NCBI GenBank assembly: GCA_013115135.1
Contig: JABANP010000076.1
Span: forward strand, 1-64,000
Source: Perkinsus olseni
Lineage: Eukaryota; Perkinsozoa; Perkinsida; Perkinsidae
Length of the DNA stretch: 64,000 bases
Direction of reading: 5' to 3'
In this document: positions 44,583-56,477 of the stretch, piece by piece
Numbering within the stretch: position 1 is the stretch's first letter
Layout: each line of letters begins with the position of its first letter
The notes under the pieces: generated by a model
Told to the model about the DNA's origin: nothing
Database searches by the model: none
Seen by the model: only the letters and a program-made list of their open reading frames with translations
Position numbers and translations under genes: made by a program

Positions 44583-45023
44583 TTGTTTTTTGTCCATCAT
44601 CCTGTTTTTGTAGATATATCATTTCCACGAGCTCAATTGCTGTTATGCATTCCTTTGTACCCTTTGGTCTTCTCATAATCATTTCTGCCGTACTGAGCAG
44701 GCATTTGTGGTCAATCAAAGATGGGCCCGTCACAGGCCGCCCGTGAACAGTGCAATCGGGAAGGGAGTATCTTTCAATTCTAGCCCGCTCATAGGTCAGC
44801 ATATAGGTATTGCCGGGTGGTGAAGGTAGTCGTGTAGACGACTCCATCCCTCGTTCGTGCGAAGGACGGTGGATGAGCATTGGTCATCGGAATATGTCCT
44901 TGCCACAGTAAAACAGACGTTGCCACAACTTTCTACTGCGTGTAGACGAACCGCTCCACTAAGATAGGGCAGATATCGCACCACTGGCAGATGCCAGTGG
45001 ATTTACCCACCCGAATGATCGCA
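44583..45023. other. intergenic, nothing recognised
   Basis: A 120-codon minus-strand frame (44518-44880) has no family resemblance and overlaps the end of the DHHC gene; I do not trust it. Confidence 0.35.
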
Positions 45024-46006
45024 ATGAAGAGAATGCTGTCTCTGACTCTTCTCGGCACCTGCCTTCTGGGTGCTGTTGGTGACACTGTGGACTGCTGGGT
45101 TGGAAGGTTCTCTTGGCAGACCTGTTGTGATCCGATACGCTTCGGGCCATTAGGGAATGGCGATTGCTGGGACAAGGGGCGAGGTGAACGGGAGACAGGT
45201 TCAAGCGTCGTCACCACCCATCTGCCAAAGGTATCACCGCCGAAAGATGCTGCCATGGTAGCGTTAATACTGTCGAGGATCATCAGCCCGTCCAGCGTGG
45301 CAACCTGGCTTGTTGGGTTGGCGAATTCACGTAACGCGGGATGGTCAGCGCCCCTGCTGATGTTACAGTCAGGTTCAAGCTATGTTGTTCTACGGAGGAC
45401 TACGGCTCTAGGGGAAATCCAACTTGCTGGAACGACGAGTCAGTTGTCGTTCGATGGATGCTCGCAGCCGTTCTGCGGACGCGGCTCTTCTTCGGAAAGC
45501 GATGGCGACGGGTGTGTCTCAGGTTCACCTTCGAGCGCTGCTGTCATGAGAGTTATCTTGAGGGTGTCGACCTACCCGCTCCGGAGTTCCAAGGGAATTC
45601 CGACTGTTGGCTGGGCAATTTCCAGTACTCCTCGACGTGACCGAATCCTCATTGAACGGTGTGGTTGGCAAGGTACGACAATTGCTGCAACACGCTGGAG
45701 CACGGCGCGGACGGCGATCCTCAGTGTTTTACGGATGACACGTACTCATTCAAAAACTGTTGTTTGCAAAGGTCTTTCCAGTGAGATGCGCCGCCTTTTG
45801 TTTCTGACGATGGTCCAAGATACCAAGATGGAGAGAATCTATTATAACCGATTCAAGCATTGCCTCAGAAAATCTATCATCATAGCCTTTTTTGGCAGTA
45901 CTTCTCGATTAGACTCTGTGCTGGTGATGCGGCTCGGAGTTCTCTCACGCTCCGGAACGACGAGCTCTCCTTGGCCGCGCCTCATCGCATGGAATACTGT
46001 TGTTGA
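45024..46006 (+). CDS. secreted Cys-rich repeat protein (CW...CC...GN modules)
   Basis: A signal peptide (MKRMLSLTLLGTCLLGAVGD) is followed by repeated modules of the form CW-x-x-x-F-x(3)-CC-x(8-15)-G-(N/D)-x-x-C(W/F). Copy 1 is VDCWVGRFSWQTCCDPIRF with LGNGDCWD, then FKLCCSTEDYGSRGNPTCWN, FTFERCCHESYLEGVDLPAP with EFQGNSDCWLGNFQYS, YDNCCNTLEHGADGDPQCFT and YSFKNCC. The modules lie in different frames, so introns separate them. The C-terminus reads FWQYFSIRLCAGDAARSSLT with DELSLAAPHRMEYCC, stop 46004-46006. No known domain name can be given. Paired Cys in every module predict disulphides in an extracellular or Golgi-lumenal protein. Confidence 0.55.
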
Positions 46007-46049
46007 CGATTAACTCCTGCTACTTGTCAGTATTGTGCTCATTCCTCTG

Positions 46050-48722
46050 ATGATTGACCAACCAGTCGGCGACAACTACACCCGGATGGTCTCCCAGGTG
46101 AGGAGGGCTGGTCTCTACTCGCTACAACCGCCGTGCTATGTCAGGGCAAGATACGGGTGGATCCGGTGACCAGGGGAGTTAGACCCGCAGGAAAAGTGAG
46201 TCCCGACTCTTCCGCCTCCGCTCCGCTAAGAATTCTCCCCGCAGGCATCGCGGTCTTTGACGACTCAGCCGAGTGTGACCTTCAGCCTGATATCTACTTC
46301 CCGGCACCGCCCACCCCGGCAGGTGAGAGTTGCTCAGATAACTGCTGTGACAAATCTGCCTTGGTCGTCATCAGAGCAAAGGAAGTACCGGAGGGACTAC
46401 GAGCCAGGCAAAATGAATGTCCATTGGGGTATGGTGGGGTTGGAACGGGAGACTGACCCGAGGACCATCGCTCATGGTATCAAGTCCCTCAAAGGGGAGA
46501 ACGCGGAAAGGACTATGAAGGTGGGGAATTATAATCAGCGGAACTCATGAGTGAGGGTGTCTAACATTTTTCTCTGTTGACGCGCGGATGGTTGCTCGAT
46601 GATGTCCTGTCAGGCACAAGAGAGGGTTGGGGTCGACGCGTACATGGACGAGTGTGCTGAGCAAGTGTATGCTTCCACCAAACGAGAGCCTCTGGGGAAG
46701 TCTTACGTACGGGGGCACGAACTGCCTGAGGAGACCAAGACAGCTTCCTTTGAAGGTGAGCCCGGAGTCACTCCGTCTGCTCTGTTCAACACACGCGAAC
46801 TGGAGACGTTTATTTTTTGGTCCGAGATCCCTGCGTGCACTCGGTTTGCTCAAGGCCGGGCCCTCAGCATCATGGTAGACAGTATAGGAACCCCACTGAT
46901 CCCGAGTGATGTCTTGCTCTTATCTTGATATGGCAGGTTTTGGTTTCAAGCCCCCAGACTCTGATTGCACGGCGAAGGAGAGTATGTTCCCCGTCGATGT
47001 CGCTAGAGAGGACAGTCCTGAAGTTCGGGACAGGTAGCTCGGCCGCACAGCGGACCATCTTCTCATAATCTCAAGTCCCCACCTGTCCGTCGCGCGAGAC
47101 CGACTAGGAGTGCAAAGCTCGAACCCCGAGTGTTTTCGAAATCTCCTTGACTGGGCATCATCCTGCATGCCCGTAGGTACCGTTTCACTCACAAGAACTA
47201 TCAGTGTGGAGAGCTGATCAACCGCGACTATACCTGGTAGGGAGGATCCCCGTGACCATGCACTTTCCGGCCAGTCCACTCTGTCACAGGCCCGAGGAGA
47301 CAGCGAGTCCCTACTTCCGATTTGGGAAGATGGAGAAAATCCAGCTGGCTGCTGGCGAAGGAGCGAGGCAGGCTCTAACGTAACCTGCAGTTGCGGCGGT
47401 CTTGCAGCGATGATATCTTATCCGCACTCAGGTGGAACGCGGTGGACGAGAAGACAAGAATAGTGGGCCTGCGGGCTGAAGCAGCGCGGGAGGTTGTCAA
47501 TGAACCTCTCGGCGAAGCGAAGAACCTCATGCAGGTAGGAGATGGACTTCAGCATGCGCATAGACTGCAGTGCCGATGTTGTTTTGTCTCACAGGGGCGC
47601 TACCTGTACCTGAAGGGTTCGTATTTGGCGTCAAGTCCGGTGAGTAACAAGCATGCGCATTGCATTTGATTGCCTTCGTGGCCCGGGTTTCGGACCACCT
47701 ACGATTTGCTCCGTCCATCAGGCGATGCAAGGGCCGATTCCACTGACAATGTCACGGCTGCCGACTGCATCCACTACAACGCATCAAGCGAGAGGGAAAT
47801 ACTACCAGACGCAGATCTCGGGAAGTGCTTCAACCATCTTCCTCTCTTGAACACACCGGCGTATGCATACGACTTCAGGTGTATGAAGCGAGGCAAGCGG
47901 AACGTCACGGATGAGTCCCGCCAGTTCGGTTGTCCCAGCATCAGGAATGATATTCCAAAGTAAGAGTTTGGCGACAGGTATTATGCTAGAGCGCGATTTG
48001 AATAAGCCTTCTGCCGGAGTCGAACCGACGACCTCCCGCTTACTAAGCGGGTGCTCTACCAACTAAGCTAAGAAGGCTTAGATTTCTAAGGCGCCGCTCG
48101 TCCGCCACTTGGATGACTACTTCAGGCCTCTCGTAAGGAGCGTGGCTGATATACAGAATTACGGCGACGAAGTTGGTTGCGATAGCTTATTACATCCCCA
48201 GAGGTACTCACGGAAACAGGCTCATCCACCGTCCGGTATATCCCCGGTAGCAGCTGAGCCGCTAAGCCTAGTCTGAGCAAGCAATGGCTCGCTGGTACAC
48301 ATACAGCTATCCTATTCGCTACGATGAGCGGAACAACCAGTATTCACGCTCACTCAGGTTGGAGTCGATGGGCGTTACAGACGAACAGTTTTTACAACGT
48401 CGATCGAAAGAAGAGCTCCGGTATGGCGAGTCACTCCTGTTGAACTTTTGGGGAAGATGTCTCTCGTACTCAGGTCGGTTATGCAGCTGGTAATGCCCTT
48501 GAAGTATGCTCCAGATGATGAAGCGAAGGCCAATCTGTTCGAGAGGCTCTGGCCTGAGGTGGGCCTTCCCGCACAGTCTAGGTGGCCACGATAGTTAGGC
48601 ATTCTTAGGCCGTGGCTGTGTTCGGTGATGACCAACAGCTCGCCTCTCTGGATAGCTTCTTCTATGTCTTCACTAAGTTGGTGATAGGCCCCCGAGTTAG
48701 AGAAGAGACCAGTGAGTTCTGA
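46050..48722 (+). CDS. EFHB / CFAP21-like axonemal protein
   Basis: Microtubule-inner or axonemal protein of motile cilia. Exons join in phase in the order expected for EFHB: IRVDPVTRGVRPAGK, AVFDDSAECDLQPDIYFPAP, RKYRRDYEPGKMNVHWGMVG, TIAHGIKSLKG, KREPLGKSYVRGHELPE, FEGFGFKPPDSDCTAKESMF, FTHKNYQCGELINRDYTWPE, PYFRFGKMEKIQLAAGEGAR, VFGVKSGDARADSTDNVTAA, DADLGKC, FGCPSIRNDIPK, PLVRSVADIQNYGDE, LESMGVTDEQFLQRRSKEEL and LKYAPDDEAKANLFERLWPE, ending at TGA 48720-48722. The intron 47960-48125 holds a complete antisense tRNA-Thr gene. The recognisable C-terminus is short, so the EF-hands of animal EFHB are absent or lost. It implies a flagellated life stage. Confidence 0.8.
48005..48077 (-). tRNA. 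tRNA-Thr(AGT)
   Basis: Complete cloverleaf on the minus strand: acceptor GCCTTCT/AGAAGGC (7 perfect pairs), D arm GCTTAGTTGGTAGAGC, anticodon stem CCCGC/GCGGG with loop TTAGTAA (anticodon AGT), T arm GTCGG TTCGACT CCGGC, encoded discriminator T. There is no intron. It lies antisense within an intron of the EFHB-like gene. Confidence 0.97.
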
Positions 48723-49055
48723 TGGGATTTCTACTCTTTTTCTGCCTCCTACATAGGGCCCTAGATCCTCACAAACGCTCGTGTTCTCAGGGAGCCTGGA
48801 GACAATCTTGGTCGAGCATCGCGCCGATTGATAAGTTGACAAGGCCACTACAGTTAGCATTCGCGAGACATGTGATGCAATGTTGTGGTGCTGTGCCGAA
48901 CTATGCCCTTGCGTTTGAGTGGAACTCGTCCGGTATACGGACTACCGCGGCGCGAAGTGTAGGTAGATAAGGCCGAGTGTGTAAGAATACGAGCTTCCAT
49001 TCGCTGTGGTCTCCGGGAGGATCCACTTCAACCATCTAGCACGCTCGAGTCCCGC
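48723..49055. other. intergenic, nothing recognised
   Basis: No gene was recognised between the axonemal gene and the SGNH hydrolase gene. A long minus-strand frame (48375-48860) is mostly the shadow of EFHB exons. Confidence 0.4.
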
Positions 49056-51423
49056 ATGATCAGAAGTATGGTCTTACACGACGCCGCAACATCCAATGTC
49101 ACTCGGCATCGCCTTATCTTGGCAACAGCTGTTGTCGCTGGCGCTCTCTTCACGCTGATATTCATCCCTCGTCGGGAGGGACAGGGCGACCCACTCATCC
49201 CCTTCTTAGGAATGCCGGGGATCTTCAAACCTCCTCACAGCGAGGACACGAAGAACCAGAGCACTCCAGTGAGAGAGCGGCTCTGATCACGTCTACATGT
49301 ATCCCGCGTCCCTTGGCCTAACCCGTTTGGTCGATGCGTGTGTCTCTTCCAAACCTGTCAGTGCACTCGCAGGTGCCGTCATCTGTACAAGAAGGGTTGA
49401 CATCCCCATCGAACTCATTTCTCGAGCCTGAGAAACATTACTGGCTCAACGTTACCTCGACTCCTATTGAATATACCGAGAGCACGAGCGCAGAGCAGGT
49501 GGGTCCGGTCTCCTGGCCCAGCTCATGAGCACACTGACACCCAGCCGGAAGGATCCAGCACCCTTCGACCTGTCTACCGTCACTCTCAGGCTTCGATCGA
49601 ACTCCCATCGGGGATGTTCCCCGGCTGGGACGGAGACGCATATCTGAGCAAGTTCTACGGTGGCGATATTGACAGAAGCTTCTGGTCTAATCTGGGCGTG
49701 CTGTATCGGTCGCCCCAGAGCCTCTGCAAGCTCGGTCGTGTGCAAGCTGCCTTGGAGTCAGGCGACGAGGTAGCAAGCTCGACCAGTACGAAGGCCCGCG
49801 CTCTAAGAACTTGCGCTGATTCATACAATGAAGCCCTCCGGCTCGCTGTTAGGTGGTCCGCCTCCTCTTCATTGGTTGCTCGATGTCCCAAGGAGTGAAC
49901 GCCTGCGGGAGAAGCTCGAGGATAGAGATCTGCCCTGGGTGTGAGGATCGGTGGGCAACCCTCTCACTCCGTCCATGCAGCGACCTCGGATGCCAAGGCC
50001 GAGCGGTGGAGCGATCTGTCAGGCCGGATAGATGAGGACTCATCAGGGTCGGCGAACGGGACATGCAGTACCTTCGAGGGTTGCGTCCGCACGGGTAAGT
50101 ACAACAGGAACTACTGCGGCTGCTGTAGTTGGATATCAGTCTGGTACAGATGGTTGAAGTAAGACAGTCGAGGTATCAACCCTCGTCCAGAGAATCGCCC
50201 ATCTCAGGAGACGCTACCCTAGAGCCGACCTTCGCCCGTACAAGGTTGGCTGCAAGCGAGGCTGCAATGCTGTGGTGGCGGCGACAAGCCTCAATAGCGA
50301 CCTGCGCAGTGACGGTCTGTGGCCTCTGCGATCCACCGACTTGGTCGTTGTTGATCTGTCGGCCTGCGAGATCGTGGCGGACGGCGTGAAGCTTGACGAC
50401 TCCTATCGAAAAGCCCAGATCACTACTATACAGAAGCTAGCTCCTGCGGCAGTTATTTTGGCTCTTCATGCGCCAAGCCAAATACCAGGCTTTTCTAATT
50501 CTGGCCTGAAGGAGCTGTACCAGGCAACAGCGGAAGCCACTGATACTCCCCTTTGGGCGTGGCAAAGCGTTGCAGAAAGAATGGCAAAGCGATTGGCAAG
50601 AACGGGTCCCGCGTCCTGGCCCCATCCTCACTGGCCTCTACACTTCCTCATAGCTGACTTTATGGCCATACTATGGAACTCGGAAGTCACGGAACAAGAC
50701 GTCGCCTGCGACAGTATTGATTCTGCTAAGCCGAGCGTATCATCAGTCGAGGGCTCCTTGGGCTGCGATGATCTACCTCCCGAAAGAACCACAGTCTTCA
50801 GCGCCGATGCTCTACTGACGAGTATTCGAGATGGCACGGCCGGCCTCGGTTGGGGTACCAACGGTGGACGCGTCAGCCAAACCGGAGGCGACTGGGAGCT
50901 GTGAGTCCCCTCAACAGTTGAGGCCCACCTGGAAATCGCTCGTCCTTTTGCTTGATGCCCCAGGGTTGAAGAGAGGCCCGACAAACCAGGCTGGGTGGCG
51001 GCCACTAACCGTACGGGCGGCTCGCTGGAGTTCGCTCTGGCAAAGTCTAGTCAGTTCCCTGCGTACTCAAGTGTTTTAGTTTCATGGTTTCTTCCTGGCT
51101 GCAGATTCCTCGAGTCTCCGACTAGAAGTTTTCTTCCTCAAAAGCTACGAGGGCCGAGGAGCTGTACAGCTTCGCCTCTGTGATGACAACTCCACCATGT
51201 TGAGTATCGATAGTCTCTGGAATGCTAAGGTGTCCTTATTACAGATAGAAGCCACATTGTGGAACGCCACGGCAGCCTGCGGTGAGTACGTGACGAGTTG
51301 TTCTCGACATGTGTGTCTTCAGGCGAGAAACGAGAGAGGGTTGTTTCCGTCCTTCTTCTCCCGAATGCCACACGCGGTGTTAATGCGTTCAAGATTAGCA
51401 AAGTGATGGTGTGTGAGGTGTGA
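49056..51423 (+). CDS. type II membrane-anchored SGNH/GDSL-like hydrolase
   Basis: The N-terminus MIRSMVLHDAATSNVTRHRL is followed by one TM (ILATAVVAGALFTLIFIP), so a short cytosolic tail and lumenal catalytic part are expected. SGNH blocks: VVRLLFIGCSMSQGVNA (block I, nucleophile Ser in GCS), EDRWATLS, RRYPRADLRPYKVGCKRGCN, STDLVVVDLSACE (block III position), KLAPAAVILALHAPSQ, then HPHWPLHFLIADFMAILW (block V His). After an intron the C-terminal beta domain reads KPGWVAATNRTGGSLEFALA, LEVFFLKSYEGRGAVQLRL and a last exon ending RGVNAFKISKVMVCEV, stop 51421-51423. Likely a carbohydrate or lipid esterase of the secretory pathway; the canonical Asp of D-x-x-H is not evident. Frame changes around 49850-49900 need transcript support. 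Confidence 0.65.
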
Positions 51424-51860
51424 TAAACTATGGTCGGACATGCGCCTTCCTGTTGTGTTTAATATGCAAGCATTCCTTCCGACATAGAACTAGGCTATGG
51501 GCGGACACTTAACGCAACAAATTCCACGGGCTCCATTGAAGGCTGAGCTGTAAGCTGGTCTGAAGACAATGGCGTTGTAAGAATCAGCATCTACTAGGTC
51601 CGCACTGGACCGGCAGGGAAGTACACTGCACAAGCATATACCAAAGCTTTCCGCTAAAGCTGCTCACGGCCGGCTTAAGCTGTCTAAAGCCGGCGTTAAG
51701 GTTGGACCTCAGGATGCAAGGCGTGAGGAACACGTCGTAGGTCTCGTAGTATCATCTTGTTTGGGTAAGGTTAAGGCCTTGGAATACACAATCTTTACAC
51801 GACAGCCTTCACAGAGATATCTGAGAGTAAGAAGACTGTCAGTGCGTCTGAGTGGGAGCC
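51424..51860. other. intergenic between convergent genes
   Basis: No gene was recognised. A GCCGGC-TTAAG pair at 51671-51703 (gccggcttaagc... / gccggcgttaag) makes a short direct repeat. Confidence 0.4.
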
Positions 51861-53709
51861 TCACCCTTCTTTGGTCATGTTATCCACGCGTATCTTTGGT
51901 TGAAGATGGGCCGCGACGATGGAAGGCCCAAGCTCTTCTGATATCTCCCTAAGCATCGACTCGTCTCGAATAAACCCGGCAAGCCAGGAGAGCCGCCGTC
52001 GCAGGAATTCGATGAGGACCTGCGCGCGGGAGTACACAGGAGGTTCACTGCCGTGAAGTCCTCAAGATACCGTCCAATTCCGCTCCTTCCGTAGCGACAC
52101 ATTGTTGCCATCTGGCCGATAACCGCGAGAACCTGAGGGAGCGGAGGATTACCTACCGCTCACACCACGCACGAGCAGGCAGTAGCACGGCCGGAATCAC
52201 CTGCAGCTTCTGAGTTTCAAAGGCAAACGAGATAGCGGCCAGCAGAGGAGAGCGAAGGCAAATCGAGCTCTCCGAAGAGCCTACGTGACGTCTGTGGCTC
52301 TGACCGCTCGGGCGTGGTACTCGTCCTTCACCCGCCGGAGTTGCGCTCTATGCTCATGCTCAACTCCCTCCAGCCTCTGTGTAAGCTCCTTGACATGGAT
52401 CTTCAGTTCACCTGTGAAACATACATCATTCGGTAAAGTCATCTTCTGCCACCCAACGCACCGATCCGTGACGCCTTCTCGGCAATCTCCTTGTCTCGGA
52501 GGCCAACCGTTCCAACCAGGGCTTGTCTGAGCTGCTGTGCTTCACCGAGCTCCCTTCTCAAGTCCCCCATCTGCATCTCGAGCCTACGAGAAAGAAAGAT
52601 ACCCCGCGTAACCCCACGAGCTCGCTGCTCACCTCAGCTGCGGTCTAACCCTTTGCCAGGCATCCCACGCGAACAGCCGATTGGCTTTGGTAGTGGGCCG
52701 GAGCAACCTCCGCACCTTTGCCTCGGCCATCGACCTCATCCGTAGAGTGACGCGATCGTAGTCTGCCAGAAGATCATTCCGTTGGTAGCTGAGCGATCAC
52801 TGAAACATCACTGTCTTCCATGCGACGCTTCTCTCCCTGCAGCTTCGTAACTTCTCTCTCTAGACCACCGATCCTCTCCCGGTGCCGAGCATCACTTTCG
52901 ACTGACCCAGACAGGAAACTCACGCGGGCTCGTCGCGGCAGCTAACAGCCTGGATGATAGCGTAAGTCTCACCTGCTTCCCTACGAGCCCTAGGCAGCTG
53001 TCCACTGCGATAAAGGCTCTCAAGCACCTAGCCAAGCACGATACCAATGATGTTGTCAACGATTTTGCGAGTATACCCTTCTCTGGAGATCCGCGTCATG
53101 AACTTTCCCGAGGCATACTTCTAGCCTGCTGAGATGACGGGTGTACATGTCCTCATGATGAGCAAGGACGACTTCAAGATGCGTTGTTTGCTCCTTCTGC
53201 AACCTGTCGGGACGATCGGATTAAAACACACCCGAGATGCTTCGCGTGAGACATCCGTTGCGTCGCAGCTCACTGGATATTCGCCTCAAGATCGGAGAGC
53301 CGAGCTTCGAGAGAGACCACTCGTTCTTTCGTCACGTCCCTCTGCGCTCTGGCTTCGTAACATGCTTCCCTCCATCTGAACGGTGAATGCTGGGCCTACC
53401 GTCTTAGACGGACCGTCCGTCTATGACCATGCTACCTGACTTCGCTCTCTGTGATTTGCGCCAGCTCCTCATCTCTTTCCTTGACAAGTTGAAGTGCTGC
53501 TTGTACCTGTCGATAGTATTTCCGGAAAGTTTGGTACGGCGACACCACACTTCTGCTTCGCACTCCTCTTTGAGCATCTCCACAGCTATTTCATGCTCGG
53601 TGACCGTGATGAACTCATCCTCATCAGACTCGACCGAATCGGTCATTCCTTCATCTGACAGAGTCGAGTGCGTGCTGGTTGAAACCAAAGACTGGACTCC
53701 CTCATTCAC
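51861..53709 (-). CDS. long coiled-coil protein
   Basis: The start at 53709 gives an acidic head (LSDEGMTDSVESDEDEFITV with HEIAVEMLKEECEAEVW), then coil exons joined by splice phase: FRKYYRQVQAALQLVKERDE, AQITESEV, EARAQRDVTKERVVSLEARL, TTHLEVVLAHHEDMYTRHLS, GDLRRELGEAQQLRQALVGT with GLRDKEIAEKASRIGAL, and ELKIHVKELTQRLEGVEHEH with LRRVKDEYHARAVRATDV. The C-terminal globular end is VLIEFLRRRLSWLAGFIRDE and HLQPKIRVDNMTKEG, stop at 51861-51863. No family was recognised. A scaffold or cytoskeletal role is inferred from the coil only. Confidence 0.6.
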
Positions 53710-53752
53710 AGGATGTTACAGTGGATTCCGGACCAAGACGAAAACTGTGGAC

Positions 53753-54542
53753 TCAATTAAATTGAGTTGATGAAGAATTCAATGGTAATTGGCTCAGTTT
53801 GATGATGATGGTTGATGTGACCCAGGAAACCTCACCCGGCTTGACCCCCTTTTCCTTCAGAGCAGCCTCGACAAGACCATCAATCCTTTGCTTGCTAGTA
53901 ACCTACCGTACACGAGTACGCTGAGGACGACGAGGCGCATGAGAGCTTCTACCTCAGCGACCTCACGATGACTCGCACGTTTCTGGCGTTTAGATTCTAG
54001 GACGGCCCCGCAGGAGCCACACTTGATCCAGTCCGGCACCTGCACGATCGCCTGTCGAGGTCACATTGAGGCGAGGGCCCTACCTGACGATCTGTGACGT
54101 ATTTGGCGCCAACACGTCTCATGCGCCGCCTCCGTCGTAGCATTCTGGCGTTCTGTACACGACCTTCCGCATCGAGCAAGCCGCTTCCTTCTGGATCGAG
54201 CTGAGCGACGGCGAGTCGAGTACTTCAGAATCACAGGCGTAACGCGGCATGTGGTGTGATTTCGATGACCCACTTGTGCTCTATTATGGGAGATGCATCG
54301 AGTCGGCATTTCGTCGTTAATTTCCTCATCATCGGAGCTTTCATGTTCCTGACGCGTGAGAATCTCCCGCCGCACTAAGGCTGCCTCTCTGGATATCGTG
54401 ACCACCTGAACAGCCGCTCCCGCTTCCGTGAGCATCACGCTCGCGAGTCGCTCGCCTCGAAGCACTCACCGTTGGCCGGCGTTGCGCAATGCTCGCTACT
54501 GTCACATCCCGGTCGGACATTCGTCTCCGTAAAGTCGACCAT
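53753..54542 (-). CDS. uncharacterised CxxC protein
   Basis: It starts MVDFTETNVRPGCDSSEHCA. Exons follow with ISREAALVRREILTRQEHES, IEHKWVIEITPHAALRL, LDPEGSGLLDAEGRVQNARM, RRRRRMRRVGAKYVTDRQ, then (across a short intron) VQVPDWIKCGSCGAVLESKR and (across another) VTSKQRIDGLVEAALKEKGV KPGEVSWV, ending at 53753. One zinc-knuckle-like CGSCG and a basic patch suggest nucleic-acid or RNP association, but no family was recognised. It overlaps nothing and shares its strand with both neighbours. Confidence 0.45.
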
Positions 54543-54667
54543 CGAAACTGTCTCGTCCAAGTTCAACTGAATTAACAAACTCCACAGTTGGTTCTCAAAG
54601 CGATCCATCACATGGTTCACAACCAACATCACATCAACAGATTGGCGACTGATAAACTATGCTTCAT

Positions 54668-56370
54668 TCAATATGAACTTGGCTTCAAGTTTAACATGGC
54701 GCTGATGAACTTTCTCTTGGCGATTAATCTAGCTATTTCTGCCTCTTGCCTCGCTGCAACGAGCCTCTCGCCCTGGCCACGGTCTTCTCCATAGTTGGCA
54801 GGGTCAATACTATTCGGAAACACGTGCGAGTGGCCAAGATGGGAGGCCCTCAGTGAGTGCTCGGCATCACACAAGAACTGCTGTTGGTGACCGAGGATAG
54901 AGCCAGGACGACATAGTCTGTTCCAACCGATCCACGCTCGCGCTGGGAACCCATACCGTCTCATGGCGTATAGACCTATAAGACATCCGGTGCGGCCCAG
55001 GCCAGCTTTGCAGTGCACGGCGACGGCTCCGGGCCTGATCGCTTCGATCGCACTCACGAAGTGGTTCACAATAGAAGGCGATGGGCAGCTGCCGTCAGGA
55101 AAGAAGAGGTCCATGTGAGCGAACCCCGCTGAAGTAAAGCGGCTACGATCGTACAACTTCTGGTTCAATCGGATGATGAGCTTAACGCCCATGGAATGGA
55201 ACATGGCATGATAGTCCTCGGGTATGCGGGCAGGGTAACCACGCAGATCTCTACGCTCGTCGTGTGGGCTCGAAAAGGCGAGTATCTTTCCAGGTATTAT
55301 CCAGTTGACGTCGCCGTTGTTGAGGCTGCCGTAGTAGTTGTACTCGTTGACATCGAATTTTCGGGGATCGTACCAGCCCAGTGAATGAGCATAATCCAAA
55401 CCGCAGAGGCAGTCAAGTATCTGAGACGACTGTAGCGTGCGTCCATGCAGCACAAGCATGCTTACCGTGCACGGGTAGTGGCAGTCCCCTACAGAAGCGT
55501 CCCTGAAGGGCACGACCGGAGGGTACCCACTCTCGACACGTTCCAACGCTTCAGCAGGAGGGAGATGGTGGAAAAGCATCAGATACGCGGAGGCTAGGAG
55601 AATCGCGTTCGAACCTACGCAGGCAAGAAACCTAATACTACGGTTCAAGGCTATCGAGAAAACTACGCTTCTCGGGGCGACTGCAGCAGTAGTGAACTAC
55701 GGGTCTGTCGTCACGAGCACCGCTCTCGAGTAAGGACTTCACCTAGCAGACGATAGGTCCATGTTATGAAACTATTCGTGTATGCTGCTACTTTGCGCAA
55801 GTAAATGGTGATCTGTGCCAAGTTCAAGGGTCCGAAGTCTCTATAGAATCTATCGTACACGAGCTCGTCATCGATATTCAATAATATCGGTCTTCTCTTC
55901 ACGCTGGGATCAATAACCGGGAAGCTGTCCACCACCGTGAAATAGAAGCGTTGTGGTATCAACTCCTTCACAGGGTGACTGGAGACCAGATCATCCAAGG
56001 CCACCGCCTTGCCGTACCCTCTATGGTGATGCCTCAGCAAGCTCCGGTCTGGCAGTGAGAACCCAACACGCTTGTCTACGGACTTGGCTTTCGGGCACGA
56101 TGGGAACGCAGGGTAGGCTGAAAACTGTGATGCCGGTGGAAGACCCGGCCTTGCCTGCCAGTTTTCAACTCTCGATTTCGCTGGTTTCCTTTCGAATGTT
56201 CGCCCAGCATTTCTCTCATCATAGCCGCTGCGCAGCAGCTGCACTCCGAGATGACTATGGTAGGTTCGGATGATGGACGGAGAATCAGGCGGAAGACAAC
56301 CACTAAGGAAACTGCGATGAAGCTCGGAATCTGCGGAATCGCCACGCTCGAGGAAATTGTACTTTTCCAA
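54668..56370 (-). CDS. CDC14: CDC14-type dual-specificity phosphatase
   Basis: Phosphatase of CDK sites. The N-terminal domain reads IPQRFYFTVVDSFPVI, NIDDELVYDRFYRDFGPLNL AQI, then over an intron (about 55650-55770) VFSIALNRSIRFLACVGSNA ILL with YPPVVPFRDASVGDCHYPCT. The linker is DVNEYNYYGSLNNGDVNWII PGKILAFSSPH. The catalytic domain has IIRLNQKLYDRSRFTSAGFA HMDLFFPDGSCP (general-acid Asp), then the P-loop VHCKAGLGRTG with both Cys and Arg, and GWNRLCRPGSILGHQQQFL. All match CDC14 in order. The C-terminal tail is short. CDC14 acts in mitosis and cytokinesis, and in some protists in basal-body or flagellar assembly. The first about 60 residues (from 56370) are poorly conserved and the start may be internal. 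Confidence 0.9.
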
Positions 56371-56477
56371 GACGTCGTGCGCTCAGCTCTCGGCGTGCCG
56401 CGAGAGCAGCTTGACTTGGGATTGATTCATGACGTGCGAATGGCTTCCAGCAGCCGGAGAGATACTCTCGAGTATAT

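Noticed and set aside
46870..46928. Exostosin/GT47-like end (ALSIMVDSIGTPLIPSDV) as the end of a glycosyltransferase gene
   Set aside because: The stretch lies inside an intron of the EFHB-like gene: the flanking exons TKTASFE and GFGFKPPDSD join in phase across it and match EFHB order.
48375..48860. 161-codon minus-strand ORF
   Set aside because: Antisense to EFHB exons that have in-phase splice joins and family motifs.
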